Source: JBQTIM01 sp052388135 (GTDB lineage: Bacteria; Elusimicrobiota; Elusimicrobia; FEN-1173). Taken from it: a stretch of 8,190 bases of DNA. The stretch covers positions 1 through 8,190 of the forward strand of contig JBQTIM010000206.1 in NCBI GenBank assembly GCA_052388135.1, read 5' to 3'. The notes below the pieces were generated by a model that saw nothing but the letters and a program-made list of their open reading frames with translations, was not told where the DNA came from and ran no database searches. Made by a program: the position numbers and the translations under genes. Below are positions 4,766 to 8,190 of this stretch, one piece after another. Numbering within the stretch: the first letter of the stretch is position 1; every line of letters starts with the position of its first letter.

Positions 4766-7700
4766 ATGCCTAAAAAACAGGGCCTTTACGATCCTCAATA
4801 CGAAAAAGACGCCTGCGGTATCGGCGCGGTGGTGGACATCAAGGGGCGCAAGTCCCACAAGATCGTCCGCCAGGCGCTCACCGTCCTGGAAAACCTGAAC
4901 CACCGCGGGGCCTGCGGCTGCGAGGCCAACACCGGCGACGGCGCGGGCATCCTTTTCCAAATCCCCCACGAATTTTTCAAGAAGGCGGCGGGCACGGCCC
5001 TGCCGGAGGCCGGCCGCTACGGCGTGGCCATGATCTACCTGCCCCGCGGCGCGGCCGAGAAGAAGGACTGCGAAAAAAGGTTCGAGGCCATCGTCAAGGA
5101 GGAAGGTCAGGATTTCCTGGGCTGGCGCGACGTGCCGACGGACAATTCCTCCCTGGGCAAGACCGCGCGGGCCGGCGAACCCGCGGTGCGGCAAGCCTTC
5201 ATCGGCCTGAAATCCGGGCTGGGCGGCGACGACCTGGCCTTCGAGCGCAAGCTGTACGTCATCCGCAAGCGCGCCGAGCATTCCATCAAGGTGATGGACG
5301 AGGCGGGCTCCAACCGGTTTTACATTCCCAGCCTCTCCAGCCGCACCATCGTCTACAAGGGCATGCTTTTGTCCCACCAAATGGAGCCTTATTACCCGGA
5401 CCTCAAAGACCCGGCGCTGGAGAGCGCCCTGGCCCTGGTCCACTCGCGGTTTTCCACCAACACCTTCCCCAACTGGAACCGCGCGCATCCCTACCGCTAC
5501 GGGATCCACAACGGCGAGATCAACACCCTGCGCGGCAACATCAACTGGATGCACGCGCGCGAGAAGCTCTGCGCTTCGCCTCTCTTCGGCGACGATCTGA
5601 AGAGGCTCCTGCCCGTGGTGGACACCGACGGGTCCGACTCCTCCATGTTCGACAACGTCTTCGAGTTTCTGTTCCTGGGCGGCCGCTCCCTGGCCCACGC
5701 CATGATGATGATGATCCCCGAGCCGTGGGAAAACCACGAAAGCATGTCCGATGAGAAGAAAGCTTTCTACGAGTATCATTCTTGCTTGATGGAAGCCTGG
5801 GACGGCCCCGCCTCCATCGCCTTCACCGACGGGATCCGCGTGGGCGCCACCCTGGACCGCAACGGCCTGCGGCCCAGCCGCTACTACGTGACCAAGGACG
5901 ATTTGCTCGTTTTGGCCTCGGAAGCCGGCGTTTTGGAGTTTCCGCCCGAGGACATCCTTTACAAGGGCCGGCTCCAGCCCGGCCGCATGCTTTTGGTGGA
6001 CACCCGGGAAGGCCGCATCATCTCCGACGACGAGATCAAGCAAAAGATCGCGTCGGAACATCCTTACCGCGAATGGCTGGACAAGGACCGCGTCCCCCTG
6101 GACTCGCTCCCCGACGTGCCGGAAATCCATTTGGAGACGGAACATGGGCGGATCCTTCAGCAGCAGCAGGCCTTCGGCTACACCTTCGAGGATTTGCGGC
6201 TCCTCATGGAGCCCATGGCCAGGAACGGCGTGGAGGCCATCGGCTCCATGGGCACGGACACGCCCATCGCGGTGCTGTCCAACCAGCCTCACCTCCTCTA
6301 CAACTATTTCAAGCAGCTCTTCGCCCAGGTCACCAACCCGCCCATAGACGCCATCCGGGAGGAGATCGTCACCTCCGGCGAGACCACCATCGGCTCCGAG
6401 CACAACCTCCTGAACCCCACGCCGGAGAGCTGCCGCATGATCGAGCTCCACTCGCCCATCCTCACCAACGAGGACCTGGAGCGGCTGCGCCGCGTGAAGC
6501 GCGAAGGGTTTCAGTCGGTGACCCTGCCCATTTTCTTCAACGCGGCCGACGGCGGCAAAGGCTTGGAGGCCGCTCTCGAAAAACTTTTCGCCGCGGCGGA
6601 CAAGGCCATGGAGGGCGGCGCCAACATCCTGATCCTGTCGGACAAGGGCGTGGACATGCTCAAGGCGCCCATTCCGGCCCTGCTGGCGGTGTCGGGTTTG
6701 CACCACCACCTCATCCGCAAGGGCACCCGCACCAAGGTGGGCCTGGTCCTGGAATCCGGCGAGCCGCGGGAGGTGCACCACTTCGCCCTGCTCATCGGCT
6801 ACGGCTGCGCGGCCATCAACCCCTACCTCGCCTTCGAGACTTTGGACGACATGATCGCCCAGCACATGCTGGCCGACACCACCTATAAGGAAGCGGTTAA
6901 AAAGTACTGCAAGGCCGCCTTCAAGGGCGTCGTGAAGACGATTTCCAAAATGGGCCTGTCCACCGTGCAGTCTTACAGGGGCGCGCAGATCTTCGAGTGC
7001 CTGGGCCTCAAGCAGGAGGTGGTGGACAAGTATTTCACCTGGACCGCAAGCCGCCTGGAGGGCGTGGGCCTGGACGTCATCGCCGAGGAGGCGAGGCGCC
7101 GCCACGCGCACGCCTTCCCGGACCGTTCCGTCAACGGCCACACATTGGACGCGGGCGGCCAATACCAGTGGCGCAAGGACGGGGAGTTCCACCTCTTCAA
7201 CCCCGAGACCGTGCATCGCCTCCAGCACGCCGCCCGGACGGGCGATTACAACGTTTTCAAATTGTATGCCCAGGCCGTGAACGAGCAGTCCAAAAATTAC
7301 TGCACCCTGCGGGGCCTGCTGGAGTTCAAGCCCGGCCGCAAACCCGTGCCCGTCGAGGAAGTGGAGTCCGTGGAAGCCATTTGCCGGCGGTTCAAGTCCG
7401 GCGCCATGAGCTACGGCTCCATCTCGAAGGAAGCCCACGAGGCCCTGGCGGTGGCCATGAACCGCATCGGCGGAAAGTCCAACACCGGCGAGGGCGGCGA
7501 GGACCCGGAGCGCTACAAGCCCCTGCCCAACGGCGATTCCAAAAACAGCGCCATCAAGCAGGTGGCCTCGGGACGCTTCGGCGTCACCAGCTACTATCTG
7601 GTCAACGCCAAGGAGTTGCAGATCAAGATGGCCCAGGGCGCCAAGCCCGGCGAGGGCGGCCAGCTCCCCGGCGCCAAAGTTTATCCCTGGATCGCCAAGG

Positions 7701-8190
7701 TGCGCCATTCCACGCCCGGCGTGGGGCTCATCTCGCCGCCGCCGCACCACGACATTTATTCCATCGAGGACCTGGCGGAACTCATCCACGATTTGAAGAA
7801 CGCCAACAAGGACGCGCGCATCAGCGTGAAGCTGGTGGCCGAGGTGGGCGTGGGCACCGTGGCGGCGGGCGTGGCCAAGGCCCACGCGGACGTGGTGCTG
7901 ATTTCCGGCTTCGACGGCGGCACCGGCGCGTCGCCGCAGACCAGCATCAAGCACGCGGGCATCCCCTGGGAGCTGGGCCTGGCGGAGACGCACCAGACCC
8001 TGGTCCTCAACAATTTAAGGAGCCGCATCGTGGTGGAGACCGACGGCCAGCTCAAGACGGGCCGCGACGTGGTGATCGCCGCCCTTCTGGGCGCCGAGGA
8101 GTTCGGCTTCGCCACGGCGCCGCTGGTGGCGCTGGGCTGCATCATGATGCGCGTCTGCCACCTCAACACCTGCCCCGTGGGCGTGGCCAC
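4766..8190 (+). CDS. gltB: Glutamate synthase large subunit (3'-truncated by window)
   Basis: The GOGAT large subunit transfers the amide of glutamine to 2-oxoglutarate to make two glutamates, the second step of ammonium assimilation. The frame is open for 1,141 codons to the window edge. The family is usually about 1,500 residues, so the C-terminal beta-helix domain lies outside. C17 (E-K-D-A-C-G-I-G), after a 16-residue propeptide, is the nucleophile of the N-terminal glutaminase domain, whose H-N-G-E-I-N is at 248-253. The FMN synthase domain shows S-G-A-M-S-Y-G (M881), NTGEGGED (906-913), KPGEGGQLPG (960-969), SPPPHHDIYS (990-999) and SGFDGGTGASP (1047-1057). C1125, C1131 and C1136 (C-x5-C-x4-C, then P-V-G-V-A) are the 3Fe-4S ligands. 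No strong Shine-Dalgarno site precedes the ATG; the start is set by the fixed distance to C17 and the A-rich lead. NADPH and ferredoxin types cannot be told apart here. A gltD would be expected downstream if NADPH-dependent. Confidence 0.97.
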   Translation, partial: MPKKQGLYDPQYEKDACGIGAVVDIKGRKSHKIVRQALTVLENLNHRGACGCEANTGDGAGILFQIPHEFFKKAAGTALPEAGRYGVAMIYLPRGAAEKKDCEKRFEAIVKEEGQDFLGWRDVPTDNSSLGKTARAGEPAVRQAFIGLKSGLGGDDLAFERKLYVIRKRAEHSIKVMDEAGSNRFYIPSLSSRTIVYKGMLLSHQMEPYYPDLKDPALESALALVHSRFSTNTFPNWNRAHPYRYGIHNGEINTLRGNINWMHAREKLCASPLFGDDLKRLLPVVDTDGSDSSMFDNVFEFLFLGGRSLAHAMMMMIPEPWENHESMSDEKKAFYEYHSCLMEAWDGPASIAFTDGIRVGATLDRNGLRPSRYYVTKDDLLVLASEAGVLEFPPEDILYKGRLQPGRMLLVDTREGRIISDDEIKQKIASEHPYREWLDKDRVPLDSLPDVPEIHLETEHGRILQQQQAFGYTFEDLRLLMEPMARNGVEAIGSMGTDTPIAVLSNQPHLLYNYFKQLFAQVTNPPIDAIREEIVTSGETTIGSEHNLLNPTPESCRMIELHSPILTNEDLERLRRVKREGFQSVTLPIFFNAADGGKGLEAALEKLFAAADKAMEGGANILILSDKGVDMLKAPIPALLAVSGLHHHLIRKGTRTKVGLVLESGEPREVHHFALLIGYGCAAINPYLAFETLDDMIAQHMLADTTYKEAVKKYCKAAFKGVVKTISKMGLSTVQSYRGAQIFECLGLKQEVVDKYFTWTASRLEGVGLDVIAEEARRRHAHAFPDRSVNGHTLDAGGQYQWRKDGEFHLFNPETVHRLQHAARTGDYNVFKLYAQAVNEQSKNYCTLRGLLEFKPGRKPVPVEEVESVEAICRRFKSGAMSYGSISKEAHEALAVAMNRIGGKSNTGEGGEDPERYKPLPNGDSKNSAIKQVASGRFGVTSYYLVNAKELQIKMAQGAKPGEGGQLPGAKVYPWIAKVRHSTPGVGLISPPPHHDIYSIEDLAELIHDLKNANKDARISVKLVAEVGVGTVAAGVAKAHADVVLISGFDGGTGASPQTSIKHAGIPWELGLAETHQTLVLNNLRSRIVVETDGQLKTGRDVVIAALLGAEEFGFATAPLVALGCIMMRVCHLNTCPVGVA

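Noticed and set aside
5782..6888. Plus-strand open frame of 368 codons within gltB
   Set aside because: It is an out-of-frame shadow of gltB rich in Arg, Pro, Gly and His, with no family resemblance. gltB itself is continuous and motif-complete here.
4679..7993. Minus-strand open frame of about 1,100 codons antisense to gltB, continuous with the transpeptidase/dipeptidase gene
   Set aside because: It lies in exact antisense codon register with gltB, its translation is low-complexity (Gly/His/Val-rich) and matches no family. The real protein starts at 4678 with a signal peptide and its own -10 box.

Overview
The window comes from a GC-rich bacterium. The genes are tightly packed, with start/stop overlaps, ribosomal proteins L13 and S9 in their usual order, and a bacterial glutamate synthase. 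No phylum marker is decisive. A large 40-residue-type TPR protein and a secreted peptidoglycan enzyme fusion would suit an under-sampled lineage such as Elusimicrobiota, but that is only a guess. The left edge carries an exact fold-back of rplM. This looks more like an assembly or amplification chimera than biology, so the sequence may come from a metagenome or single-cell assembly.

Layout. Bases 1-126 are the reverse complement of the start of rplM. Forward rplM (L13) then runs from about 128 to 577, lacking its first residues, and overlaps rpsI (S9, 574-984) by ATGA. After a 127-base gap that can form imperfect hairpins comes an aldo/keto reductase (1112-2062). Its stop overlaps the GTG start of a TPR protein (2059-3276) made of eight units in an exact 40-residue register. 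A convergent gene on the minus strand (3329-4678) encodes a secreted protein that joins a YkuD-type L,D-transpeptidase to a VanX-like D-Ala-D-Ala dipeptidase (peptidase M15). Divergent from it, gltB (glutamate synthase large subunit) starts at 4766 and stays open to the right edge. It is cut just after its three 3Fe-4S cysteines.

How the genes relate. L13-S9 is a housekeeping ribosomal pair. The reductase and TPR genes look translationally coupled, with unknown joint function. The minus-strand gene and gltB share an 87-base intergenic region holding two perfect TATAAT boxes, one per strand and exactly 17 bp apart, each with an extended -10 TG. Each box lies where the -35 of the other promoter would be, so the promoters probably exclude one another. 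The minus-strand box sits 6 bases before the ATG, which predicts a leaderless mRNA.

The items most worth following are the L,D-transpeptidase/dipeptidase fusion and this mirrored promoter. I see no tRNA, rRNA, CRISPR array, insertion sequence or phage gene, and nothing that amounts to a wholly new defence or mobile system.
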